DNA of 64,000 bases, from contig CALFRK010000046.1 in the NCBI GenBank assembly GCA_937919625.1, positions 106,243 through 170,242 of the forward strand, in the 5' to 3' direction. Position 1 is the first letter of the stretch. Each line of letters begins with the position of its first letter. The position numbers and the translations under genes are program-made. This document shows positions 17,009 through 24,755 of this stretch, piece by piece. Source of the stretch: an uncultured Ilumatobacter sp. GTDB taxonomy: Bacteria > Actinomycetota > Acidimicrobiia > Acidimicrobiales > Ilumatobacteraceae. The notes under the pieces are model-generated. The model was not told the DNA's origin, did no database searches, and saw nothing but the letters and a program-made list of their open reading frames with translations.

Positions 17009-18493
17009 ATGAACAATATTCAGCATTGGATCGATGGGAAGGTTGTCGAGTCGACCTCGGGGCGCACGGCGCCCGTGTTCAACCCGGCGCTTGGCGAGCA
17101 GAGTGGAACCGTGGCGCTCGCCTCGGTTGCTGAGGTCGATGCCGCCGTCGCGGCCGCTGCTGCTGCGGCGCCGGGGTGGCGGGCGACCAGCCTGTCGAAG
17201 CGGGCAGAGATCCTGTTCCGCATGCGCGAGCTCGTAGACGCCAACCGTAAGGAGATCGCGACACTGCTCACGGCAGAGCACGGCAAGGTGCTGTCGGACG
17301 CGATGGGCGAGGTCGCCCGCGGCCTGGAAAACATCGAATTCGCGTGCGGTGTACCGCACCTACTCAAGGGTGGTTTCAGCGAGCAGGCAGCCACGGGCGT
17401 CGATGTCTATTCGATTCGTCAGCCGCTCGGTGTCGTTGCCGGCATCACGCCCTTCAACTTTCCAGCGATGGTGCCAATGTGGATGTTCGCCAACGCCCTG
17501 GCGTGCGGTAATACATTCGTGCTCAAACCCAGTGAGAAAGATCCGTCGGTTGTGATGTTTCTCGCCGAGTTGCTGGCACAGGCTGGTTTGCCGGCCGGCT
17601 GCTTCAATGTGCTGCAAGGCGACAAGGTGGCCGTTGACCGCCTGCTCGAGCACCCCGATGTAAGGGCCGTCAGCTTCGTGGGTTCGACCCCGATCGCCAA
17701 GTACATCTACGAGACCGGCACCGCCAACGGTAAGCGGGTCCAGGCGCTCGGTGGTGCCAAGAACCACATGCTCGTGTTGGCCGATGCCGATCTCGATATG
17801 GCCGCCGACGCGTCGATCGGTGCCGCCTACGGCTCAGCCGGCGAGCGCTGCATGGCGATCAGTGTCGTGCTCGCCTCCGATGCGATCGCCGACGAGCTGG
17901 TCGCCAAGATCGCCGAACGAATTCCAGCGGTCAAGGTCGGGGCCGGCAACGCTCCCGACAGCGAGATGGGCCCGTTGATCACCGCCGAGCACCGCGACAA
18001 GGTTGCTGCCTTCATCGACGGTGCTCCAGCCGAGGGCGCCACGATCGTCATCGATGGGCGGCCTGAGCAACCAACCGACGGCTACTTCATCAACCCGACC
18101 CTGCTCGACAACGTGCAGCCCGGCATGGCCTGTTACGACAACGAGATCTTCGGTCCGGTGTTGTCGATCATGCGCGTCCGCGGCTATGAGGACGGTGTCG
18201 CCACCATCAACGCCAACCCGTTTGCCAACGGCACGGCGATCTTCACGCGTGACGGTGGCGCCGCACGCCAGTTCCAGTTCGACATCGAGGTTGGGATGGT
18301 TGGCATCAATGTGCCGATTCCGGTGCCGGTCAGCTACTACAGCTTCGGTGGCTGGAAGGCGAGCCTGTTCGGCGACACCCACATGTACGGCCCCGAAGGC
18401 ATCAACTTCTACACCCGCGGCAAGGTCGTCACCAGCCGCTGGCCAGACCCCGCCAAGTCGACGATCGACCTGGGCTTCCCCGAAACGCGATGA
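17009..18493 (+). CDS. mmsA: CoA-acylating (methyl)malonate-semialdehyde dehydrogenase
   Basis: 494 residues from ATG 17009 (SD ttgagga); the frame is open further upstream only as a shadow of dihydropyrimidinase. Aldehyde dehydrogenase of the MmsA group: PLGVVAGITPFNFPAMVPMW near 139-158, glycine motif VSFVGSTPIAKYIY, and catalytic Cys281 in GSAGERCMAIS, the MmsA-type motif. Converts malonate semialdehyde (from beta-alanine) or methylmalonate semialdehyde to acetyl- or propionyl-CoA, finishing the pathway. Confidence 0.92.
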   Translation: MNNIQHWIDGKVVESTSGRTAPVFNPALGEQSGTVALASVAEVDAAVAAAAAAAPGWRATSLSKRAEILFRMRELVDANRKEIATLLTAEHGKVLSDAMGEVARGLENIEFACGVPHLLKGGFSEQAATGVDVYSIRQPLGVVAGITPFNFPAMVPMWMFANALACGNTFVLKPSEKDPSVVMFLAELLAQAGLPAGCFNVLQGDKVAVDRLLEHPDVRAVSFVGSTPIAKYIYETGTANGKRVQALGGAKNHMLVLADADLDMAADASIGAAYGSAGERCMAISVVLASDAIADELVAKIAERIPAVKVGAGNAPDSEMGPLITAEHRDKVAAFIDGAPAEGATIVIDGRPEQPTDGYFINPTLLDNVQPGMACYDNEIFGPVLSIMRVRGYEDGVATINANPFANGTAIFTRDGGAARQFQFDIEVGMVGINVPIPVPVSYYSFGGWKASLFGDTHMYGPEGINFYTRGKVVTSRWPDPAKSTIDLGFPETR

Positions 18494-18518
18494 TCAACCT
18501 CAAGGAGAAGTGACTCAC

Positions 18519-19535
18519 ATGGATATCGGCATCGTTCTGCAGACCACACCGCCCGCGCTGCGCGTGATCGAGCTCGCCAAACGTGCCGAATCTTTGGGCT
18601 TTTCGCACGTCTGGACCTTCGACTCGCACATCTTGTGGGAGGAGCCATACGTCATCTACAGCCAGATCCTGGCCGAGACCCGAAACGTGATCGTCGGCCC
18701 GATGGTCACCAATCCGGCAACTCGCGACTGGACCGTCACCGCCAGCACATACGCCACGCTCAACGAGATGTATGGCAATCGCACGATCTGTTCGATGGGT
18801 CGCGGTGACTCGGCGGTGCGGGTCACCAATGGCAAGCCGACCACGCTTGCCACGATGGGCGAGTCGATCAACGTCATCCGTGAACTGGCCAATGGGCGCA
18901 GCGTCGACTACAACGGCTCGACGATCACATTGCCGTGGGCGGCTAAGTCACGGCTTCAGGTGCTCGGCGCCGGCTATGGCCCGAAGGCACTCAAGTTGAT
19001 CGGCGAGACATGCGACGGCTTTGTGCTGCAACTCGCTGATCCGCAGATTGCCGAGTGGACGATCGCCAGCGTGCGCGCCGCAGCCGAGCAAGCCGGGCGC
19101 AACCCCGACGACCTGACGATCGTGGTCGCCGCTCCGGCCTATGTCGGCGACGACGTGCCCTACATGCGCGATCAGTGCCGTTGGTTCGGCGGGATGGTCG
19201 GCAACCATGTGGCCGACATCGTGTCGCGCTACGGCGAGGATGCCCCTGTTCCCCAGGCGCTGACCGACTACATCAAAAACCGCGAGGGCTACGACTACAA
19301 CCAGCACGGCCAAACCGGCAACACACACGCCGCTTTCGTTCCCGACGAGATCGTCGACCGGTTCTGCATCCTTGGCCCCGTCGAGGCTCACATGCAGCGC
19401 CTCAATGAGCTGCGCGATCTGGGCGTCGATCAGTTCGCGATCTACCTCCAGCACGACGGCAAGGACCACACCTTGCTGCAGTACGGCGAGCACATCATCC
19501 CCAACCTCAACGAACACGTTCTCGCCAAGTCGTGA
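18519..19535 (+). CDS. LLM-class, probably F420-dependent, oxidoreductase of the pyrimidine cluster
   Basis: 338 residues from ATG 18519 with SD aaggag. LLM fold resembling the Mer/F420 branch: MDIGIVLQTTPPALRVIELA start, GFSHVWTFDSHILWEEPY, ICSMGRGDSAVR and LQVLGAGYGPKALKLIGE. It lies between mmsA and the transporter in one operon, 25 bases behind mmsA. Role unknown; since no dihydropyrimidine dehydrogenase is present, it is a candidate for ring reduction or another redox step on the imported heterocycle. That assignment is inference. Confidence 0.8.
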   Translation: MDIGIVLQTTPPALRVIELAKRAESLGFSHVWTFDSHILWEEPYVIYSQILAETRNVIVGPMVTNPATRDWTVTASTYATLNEMYGNRTICSMGRGDSAVRVTNGKPTTLATMGESINVIRELANGRSVDYNGSTITLPWAAKSRLQVLGAGYGPKALKLIGETCDGFVLQLADPQIAEWTIASVRAAAEQAGRNPDDLTIVVAAPAYVGDDVPYMRDQCRWFGGMVGNHVADIVSRYGEDAPVPQALTDYIKNREGYDYNQHGQTGNTHAAFVPDEIVDRFCILGPVEAHMQRLNELRDLGVDQFAIYLQHDGKDHTLLQYGEHIIPNLNEHVLAKS

Positions 19536-19566
19536 GCCGACCGACCGCGTCATCTGGGGTCCTGTC

Positions 19567-20439
19567 GTGATCCGTCGCGCTGCCCGACGCACCATCTTGT
19601 TCTGTTTGGCGTTGTTGCTGGTTGCCGGCGCCTGGGAGCTGTACAAGCTGGTCGGTCCGGAGGGGGGCGGCTCATTGTTTGGTACGAGGATGATCCCGAA
19701 AACGTCTGACCGCGCGATGCCGCACATATGGGACATGGTGCAGCGGCTCGGTGAGCCAGAGAACCGAGGTGGCGGCGACCCGATCTGGGTCACGGTCGGC
19801 GGGTACGCGTGGTACACGTTTCGGCTCTCGCTGGTGGGCTTGGTGCTCGGTGTCGCGGTCGGCATCGGCCTGGCTGTATTGATGGCCCGCTTCAAGTTTG
19901 CCGAGCGCGGTCTGCTGCCCTGGATCATCATGTCTCAGACCGTGCCCTTGATCGCGCTGGCGCCCCAGGTCGTCAGCTGGAGCGGCCGTATCAGCATCTT
20001 CGGGTGGGAGTGGCCGCGGTGGGCGTCTGTGTGTGTGCTGGCGGCGTTCCTGGCGTTCTTCCCGGTCGCGGTCGGCACCCTGCGTGGCTTGAAGTCGGCT
20101 CCGGCGGCGGCGTTGGAGTTGATGGACAGCTATGCCGCATCGTGGACCAAGACCTTGTTCAAGCTTCGTTTCCCGGCCGCCGTTCCGCACATCGTCCCGT
20201 CCCTCAAGCTGGCGGCGACGTTGTCCGTTGTCGGCGTCGTCGTGGCAGAGATCTCAACCGGTATCCGGGGTGGCATCGGACGCGCCGTGCTGTCGTACCA
20301 GCAGGCCTCGACCGGTGACCCAACCAAGGTCTATGCAGCCGTGCTCGGTGCTGCCGCGCTGGGTCTGCTGTTGTTTGGGTTGGTTGTGCTGATCGATGTG
20401 CTGCTGATGCGCAACCGCCCCCAGGAGGTATCGGCATGA
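19567..20439 (+). CDS. ABC transporter permease (ThiX/SsuC-like)
   Basis: 290 residues from GTG 19567. About six membrane segments; the permease EAA-like loop is LELMDSYAASWTKTLFKLRF followed by PAAVPHIVPSLKLAATLSVV. A periplasmic loop (about 33-75) is longer than usual. Same family as permeases for HMP, taurine and nitrate. The last codons overlap the ATPase start (ATGA at 20436-20439), so the genes are translationally coupled. Confidence 0.88.
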   Translation: MIRRAARRTILFCLALLLVAGAWELYKLVGPEGGGSLFGTRMIPKTSDRAMPHIWDMVQRLGEPENRGGGDPIWVTVGGYAWYTFRLSLVGLVLGVAVGIGLAVLMARFKFAERGLLPWIIMSQTVPLIALAPQVVSWSGRISIFGWEWPRWASVCVLAAFLAFFPVAVGTLRGLKSAPAAALELMDSYAASWTKTLFKLRFPAAVPHIVPSLKLAATLSVVGVVVAEISTGIRGGIGRAVLSYQQASTGDPTKVYAAVLGAAALGLLLFGLVVLIDVLLMRNRPQEVSA

Positions 20440-21266
20440 CCCCCAACAAGATTCTCGGAGCATCCATGAACGCCGTCGTCATCAACAAGGTCACCAAGGT
20501 GTTCAACCCGGACAAACCGAATCAGGTCGATGCCCTACTCGACGTCGATCTCACGATCGCCCCAGGTGAGTTTGTCTCGCTGATCGGGCCGTCTGGCTGT
20601 GGCAAGTCGACGCTGCTGCGCCTGATCGCCAGCCTGATCGGGCCGACCGCCGGCGACGTGTTGGTGAATGGCAAGTCGGCCGCTCAAGCGCGCCTCGATC
20701 AGGACTACGGAATGGCGTTCCAGCAGGCCGGGCTGTTCGACTGGCGTTCGGTTGTGAAAAATATCGAACTGCCGCTCGAACTGAAGGGCTGGGACAAGGC
20801 CAAGCGCCGGGCGCGTGCACACGAAATGCTGGCGCTTGTCAAGCTTCCGGAGTTCGCCGGACACATGCCGTGGCAACTCTCTGGAGGTATGCAGCAACGT
20901 GTTGCGATCGCCCGTGCGTTGGCTTCTCATCCGCCGTTATTGCTGATGGACGAGCCGTTCGGGGCCCTCGACGAGATGACTCGCGAACACATGCAGGCAG
21001 AGTTGCTGCAGATCTGTGCCGCCAGCAACACCACTGTCGTATTCGTCACTCACTCGATCCCCGAAGCGGCGTATCTGTCAGATCGTGTCGTCGTGATGTC
21101 GCCGCGGCCTGGCCAGATTACCGAGATCGTTGACGTCGACCTCGGCTCGGACCGCGACGAGGGCACCCGCGAAGCAGACGCCTTCTACGACTCGATCACC
21201 GCGATCCGCGAGGCATTGCGCGGCATCGAGCACGCCGAGATCAGGGGCGGGGTGGACGACCGGTGA
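20436..21266 (+). CDS. ABC transporter ATP-binding protein
   Basis: 276 residues. Walker A GPSGCGKST, Q-loop in MAFQQAGLFDWRSV, signature LSGGMQQRVAIARALA, Walker B LLLMDEPFGALDE, and switch His in VFVTHSIPEA. This is the nitrate/taurine/HMP subfamily ATPase. ATG 20436 overlaps the permease stop; an internal ATG at 20466 is possible. The end overlaps the second permease by 4 bases (GTGA). Confidence 0.92.
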   Translation: MTPNKILGASMNAVVINKVTKVFNPDKPNQVDALLDVDLTIAPGEFVSLIGPSGCGKSTLLRLIASLIGPTAGDVLVNGKSAAQARLDQDYGMAFQQAGLFDWRSVVKNIELPLELKGWDKAKRRARAHEMLALVKLPEFAGHMPWQLSGGMQQRVAIARALASHPPLLLMDEPFGALDEMTREHMQAELLQICAASNTTVVFVTHSIPEAAYLSDRVVVMSPRPGQITEIVDVDLGSDRDEGTREADAFYDSITAIREALRGIEHAEIRGGVDDR

Positions 21267-22048
21267 ATCCGCGACGCGCCATCGACGTGGCCGTGCCACC
21301 GGCCGTCTTCGGTGTTCTGTTCGTGCTCACCTGGGAGGCGATCGTGCAGGGTTTCGACCTGAAACCCTACTTCCTGCCGGCCCCCAGCGCGATCTGGAAC
21401 GCCTTCGTCGACAATTTCGACCTGGTCCGCAGCGCTGCGTTCGCCTCTGGCGCGAACGCCCTGGTCGGTCTGCTGGCGGGCACCCTGCTCGGCATCTCCG
21501 TCAGCTTCCTCTTGATGCGTTTCAATATCCTCAACGAGCTCGTGTCGCCATTGGCGATCGCTCTCAATGCGGTGCCGATCATCGTGCTCGTGGCCGTATT
21601 TCAGAACATGTTCGCCAGCACCAGCGAGATCCCGCGGCGCCTGATGGTGATGCTGATCGTGTTCTTTATCGTGCTCGTCAATGTCGCCAAGGGGTTGCGT
21701 CAGGTACATGCCACGCATCTCGAGCTGATGAGGTCGTATGCTGCTTCACCGTTGGCGGTGCTGACCAAGACCCGCATCCCGAACGCACTTCCGTATCTTT
21801 TCACCGCCCTCAAGATTGCAGCCCCGACTGCCGTCATCACGGCCTTTGTCAGCGAGTACTTTGGTGGCCGTCAGAACGGTCTCGGCTATTTCATCCCATC
21901 CAACTTCGCCAACTCGAAGAACGCCGTGGCCTGGGCATATGTCATCGGGGCGTGCCTGTTGGGGCTCACGTTCTATCTCATCTCCGTAGTTTTGGAGAGC
22001 ATCATCAAACAACGTAGGGGCGCTGCCCCAGGGGGAGAAACCACATGA
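21263..22048 (+). CDS. Second ABC transporter permease
   Basis: 261 residues from GTG 21263, overlapping the ATPase stop. Six predicted membrane segments; the coupling loop is LELMRSYAASPLAVLTKTRI then PNALPYLFTALKIAAPTAVI. Having two different permease genes plus one ATPase gives a heterodimeric importer. The stop overlaps the binding-protein ATG (ATGA at 22045-22048). Confidence 0.9.
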   Translation: MNPRRAIDVAVPPAVFGVLFVLTWEAIVQGFDLKPYFLPAPSAIWNAFVDNFDLVRSAAFASGANALVGLLAGTLLGISVSFLLMRFNILNELVSPLAIALNAVPIIVLVAVFQNMFASTSEIPRRLMVMLIVFFIVLVNVAKGLRQVHATHLELMRSYAASPLAVLTKTRIPNALPYLFTALKIAAPTAVITAFVSEYFGGRQNGLGYFIPSNFANSKNAVAWAYVIGACLLGLTFYLISVVLESIIKQRRGAAPGGETT

Positions 22049-23319
22049 GAACCCGCAAGATCACAAAGGTGATCGGCGCACTCGCCGCCTTGTCGCTTGT
22101 CGCCGCAGCCTGCGGTGGCGACGACGATGCCGCCGAGCCGGCAGACGCGCCGGCAGACGAGCCGGCAGACGCGCCAGCAGACGCGCCAGCAGACGAGCCA
22201 GCTGAAGCACCAGCCGACGAGCCAGCCGCCGACAGCGAAATGCCTGCCGACGGAACGACCGACGACATGGTGGTCGAATGTGACACGCCGCGCGAGATGA
22301 GCCTTCAGCTGCAGTGGTTCACGCAGGCCCAGTTTGCCGGTTACTACGCCGCCCAAGATCAGGGCTTCTATAAGGCTCATTGCCTCGACGTGACGATTCT
22401 CGAGGGTGGCCTCGACATCGTGCCGCAGACCCAGCTCGCCAATGGCGATGCCGACTTCGCGATCTCGTGGGTCGGCAAAGCGCTGGCGAGCCGCGAGGCG
22501 GGCGCCGACATCGTGAACATCGCCCAGATCTTCCAGCGTTCCGGCACGTTGCAGGTGTCGTTCGTCGACAAGGGCATCACGTCGCCTGCCGACTTTGCCG
22601 GCAAGAAGATCGGCAACTGGGGCTTCGGCAACGAGTACGAGGTGTTTGCAGCGCTCGGCTCAGTGGGTCTCGACCCGGCCGCCGACGTCGAGTTGGTTGG
22701 CCAGAACTTCGATATGGTGGCCTTGCTCGAGGGTGAAATCGACGCCGCCGAGGCGATGACCTACAACGAGTACGCCCAGGTGTTGGAAACCGTAAACCCC
22801 GCCACCGGCGAGCTCTACCAGCCCTCTGATTTCAACGTCGTCAATTACACCGACGAAGGCGTCGGCATGTTGCAAGACGCAATCTGGGCAGACGCCGGCA
22901 AGCTCGCCGGCGACGCCGAGTATCGCGATCTGGCGGTGTCATTTGTGGCTGCCTCGATGGAGGGCTGGATCTACTGCCGCGACAACGTCGAGGCATGCCA
23001 GCAGATCGTGTTGGGCGCTGGTCCCACTCTTGGTGCCAGCCACCAGCTGTGGCAGATGAACGAGGTCAACAAGCTTGTCTGGCCGTCCGCCAACGGCATC
23101 GGCTTCATCGATTCGGCGGCATGGGACAACACCGTCGACATCAGCCTGAACAGCCCGAACCTCGAGGGAGGCACGGTGTTGACAGCTGCACCCTCCGACG
23201 GTGCCTACACCAACGAGATCGTCGAGGAGGCGTGGACCCACATCATGACGGACGGCGCCGACACGACCGGTTCGTCGTACGCACCGATCGAGGTCACCCT
23301 CAACGAGGGCGGCAACTGA
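22045..23319 (+). CDS. ABC substrate-binding lipoprotein, NMT1/THI5 family (pyrimidine-type)
   Basis: 424 residues. Signal peptide with lipobox LVAAACGG, then a repetitive acidic linker of Ala-Asp-Glu/Ala-Pro units (about 30-70), then an NMT1/THI5 domain starting MSLQLQWFTQAQFAGYYAA, the string typical of hydroxymethylpyrimidine (ThiY-like) binding proteins. Other family pieces are ISWVGKALASREAG and GKKIGNWGFGNEYEVF. With the catabolic enzymes in the same operon, the ligand is probably a pyrimidine or hydantoin-like ring used as nitrogen or carbon source. A terminator-like hairpin follows. Confidence 0.88.
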   Translation: MRTRKITKVIGALAALSLVAAACGGDDDAAEPADAPADEPADAPADAPADEPAEAPADEPAADSEMPADGTTDDMVVECDTPREMSLQLQWFTQAQFAGYYAAQDQGFYKAHCLDVTILEGGLDIVPQTQLANGDADFAISWVGKALASREAGADIVNIAQIFQRSGTLQVSFVDKGITSPADFAGKKIGNWGFGNEYEVFAALGSVGLDPAADVELVGQNFDMVALLEGEIDAAEAMTYNEYAQVLETVNPATGELYQPSDFNVVNYTDEGVGMLQDAIWADAGKLAGDAEYRDLAVSFVAASMEGWIYCRDNVEACQQIVLGAGPTLGASHQLWQMNEVNKLVWPSANGIGFIDSAAWDNTVDISLNSPNLEGGTVLTAAPSDGAYTNEIVEEAWTHIMTDGADTTGSSYAPIEVTLNEGGN

Positions 23320-23362
23320 TCGGCTGATCCGATGAATGTGGACTGATCCACACAGAACTACG

Positions 23363-23392
23363 CAGTAGGGCCGGGGACCTCCGGCCCTACTG
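23363..23392 (+). terminator. Strong hairpin after the transporter operon
   Basis: A perfect 12-bp stem, 23363-23374 (CAGTAGGGCCGG) with 23381-23392 (CCGGCCCTACTG), and a 6-base loop ggacct. It lies 43 bases after the binding-protein stop and before the next gene. No T-tract follows, so it may be an actinobacterial L-shaped terminator or an mRNA end-stabilising structure. Confidence 0.75.
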
Positions 23393-23437
23393 TCGCGTTC
23401 GGGTCAGGAGCCGCCCAGTGCTGCGTATCCTTGCGGG

Positions 23438-23902
23438 ATGCGAATTGCCGCGTTGCTGGTCGCTATTTCTGTCTTGGTTTCGGCGTGTGGCGGTGGCGAT
23501 GACGACAAGGCACCGATCACCACGCAGCTGACGGCGTCGGGTCCGATCGACATCAGTCTCGACCCGGTCGAGCTCTCGCCCGAGTTTCCCACCGACCTGC
23601 CGATCCCAGTCGATCTGCTGATCATCGGTTCCGAGGTACTCGAGGGTGAGAGCACGACGATCTTCGAGGTCACCGGATGGCACGCTGGTGAGTCGATGCT
23701 CGTCGCCGGTGACTACTTGGCGGTGCTCGACGAGCTCGGGTTCGAGGTCACTAGTCGTGACCAGACATCCGACAAGCTGTTTTTTAATGCCGAGAGCGCC
23801 GACTGGTTCGTGAGCGCAGGCTTTTTTCCAGACCCGATTCGGCTCGAGGGTACGTCGGTCGGAATCACCGTCGTTCCGATCGGTGCAGTCTCCTCCGGCT
23901 GA
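23438..23902 (+). CDS. Small lipoprotein of unknown function
   Basis: 154 residues. Signal peptide MRIAALLVAISVLVSACGGG with lipobox VSAC. The mature part is beta-rich and acidic with PEFPTDLPIPVDLLIIGSEV; no family recognised. The ATG at 23438 is the first good start. It converges with the Lrp gene so tightly that the two stop codons abut within a single TGATCA. Confidence 0.7.
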   Translation: MRIAALLVAISVLVSACGGGDDDKAPITTQLTASGPIDISLDPVELSPEFPTDLPIPVDLLIIGSEVLEGESTTIFEVTGWHAGESMLVAGDYLAVLDELGFEVTSRDQTSDKLFFNAESADWFVSAGFFPDPIRLEGTSVGITVVPIGAVSSG

Positions 23903-24382
23903 TCAGCGGCGGTTACTGTGCTGCTGCTGCTGCTTCATCGCCGACCGCAGGTTCATCGGGCGACGCGGCACCGGCGAACTGGTGACGATGTTGGTGACCG
24001 AGTCGCCGTACTCGCACAACACGTCGAGCATCTGCTCGAGGTGAGCTGTGCTACGTAACCGAGCGCGGATCACGTGTGACTCTGAGCCGGTGACCCGGTT
24101 GGCCTCGATCACCTCGGGTATGCCGCGGATGATGTCGTCGACCCCGGCTGCACCGCGCGGCGAGTTGAGCCGGATCACGCATAGCAGTGGGAATCCGAGT
24201 GCCTCGTAGTCGACGACCGCCCTGTATCCCGTGATCACCCCGAGCTCTTCGAGTTTGCGCACTCGCTCGGTCACCGCCGGGGCGGTGAGGCCGACTCGCT
24301 CGCCCAGCTCGCGGTACGACATCCGGCCGTCTTGGAGCAGGAGGTCGAGGATGTCGCGATTGATGTCATCCAGGTCGATCAT
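23903..24382 (-). CDS. Lrp/AsnC-family transcriptional regulator
   Basis: 159 residues from ATG 24382; longer in-frame extension upstream is promoter. N-terminal HTH: LDDINRDILDLLLQDGRMSY then RELGERVGLTAPAVTERVRK. The C-terminal half is an RAM/AsnC ligand-binding domain with GSESHVIRARLRSTAHLEQM. The tail is Gln-rich. Lrp-type regulators sense amino acids; the divergent 53-aa gene at 24512 is a likely target along with its own promoter. Confidence 0.92.
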   Translation of the reverse strand: MIDLDDINRDILDLLLQDGRMSYRELGERVGLTAPAVTERVRKLEELGVITGYRAVVDYEALGFPLLCVIRLNSPRGAAGVDDIIRGIPEVIEANRVTGSESHVIRARLRSTAHLEQMLDVLCEYGDSVTNIVTSSPVPRRPMNLRSAMKQQQQHSNRR

Positions 24383-24511
24383 GGATTGAAGTTTACGTTC
24401 ATAAGTCAATCTTGCATCTGCTTTCGAATCAAAGGTCGAGATGGTTGATTGACCGCAAGAAACGTTGTTTCGAAATTGGCAGGCGGGGCGCCAAGTCGTA
24501 ACGTTTACGGC

Positions 24512-24673
24512 ATGAACGGTTTGCAGAATGTCGCCCTTGGAAATCTCCTCGCAGCATGGCGTCGTCGTGACGACGCTCGCCATACGAATAACGTCCGTCG
24601 GCTCGCCAACGCCCGCTTCGAGCTCGATGGCGCCCGTAACGAGATGCGCTCGACGTTCGGCGCCCCACGCTGA
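24512..24673 (+). CDS. Small Arg/Asn-rich protein, divergent from Lrp gene (53 aa)
   Basis: 53 residues beginning MNGLQNVALGNLLAAWRRRD, amphipathic, high Arg, no domain known. It is divergent from the Lrp gene, with a 129-base AT-richer spacer (24383-24511) containing several gattga/tcaatc half-sites that could be Lrp targets. No strong SD, so translation is plausible rather than certain. Confidence 0.45.
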   Translation: MNGLQNVALGNLLAAWRRRDDARHTNNVRRLANARFELDGARNEMRSTFGAPR

Positions 24674-24755
24674 TCACCCTCGGCCGCAACGCCCCACTCG
24701 CCTTCACTGTCATTTCGGCAGCGTTATCAGCGGTGGCCGGCACGTTTGGTAATCG

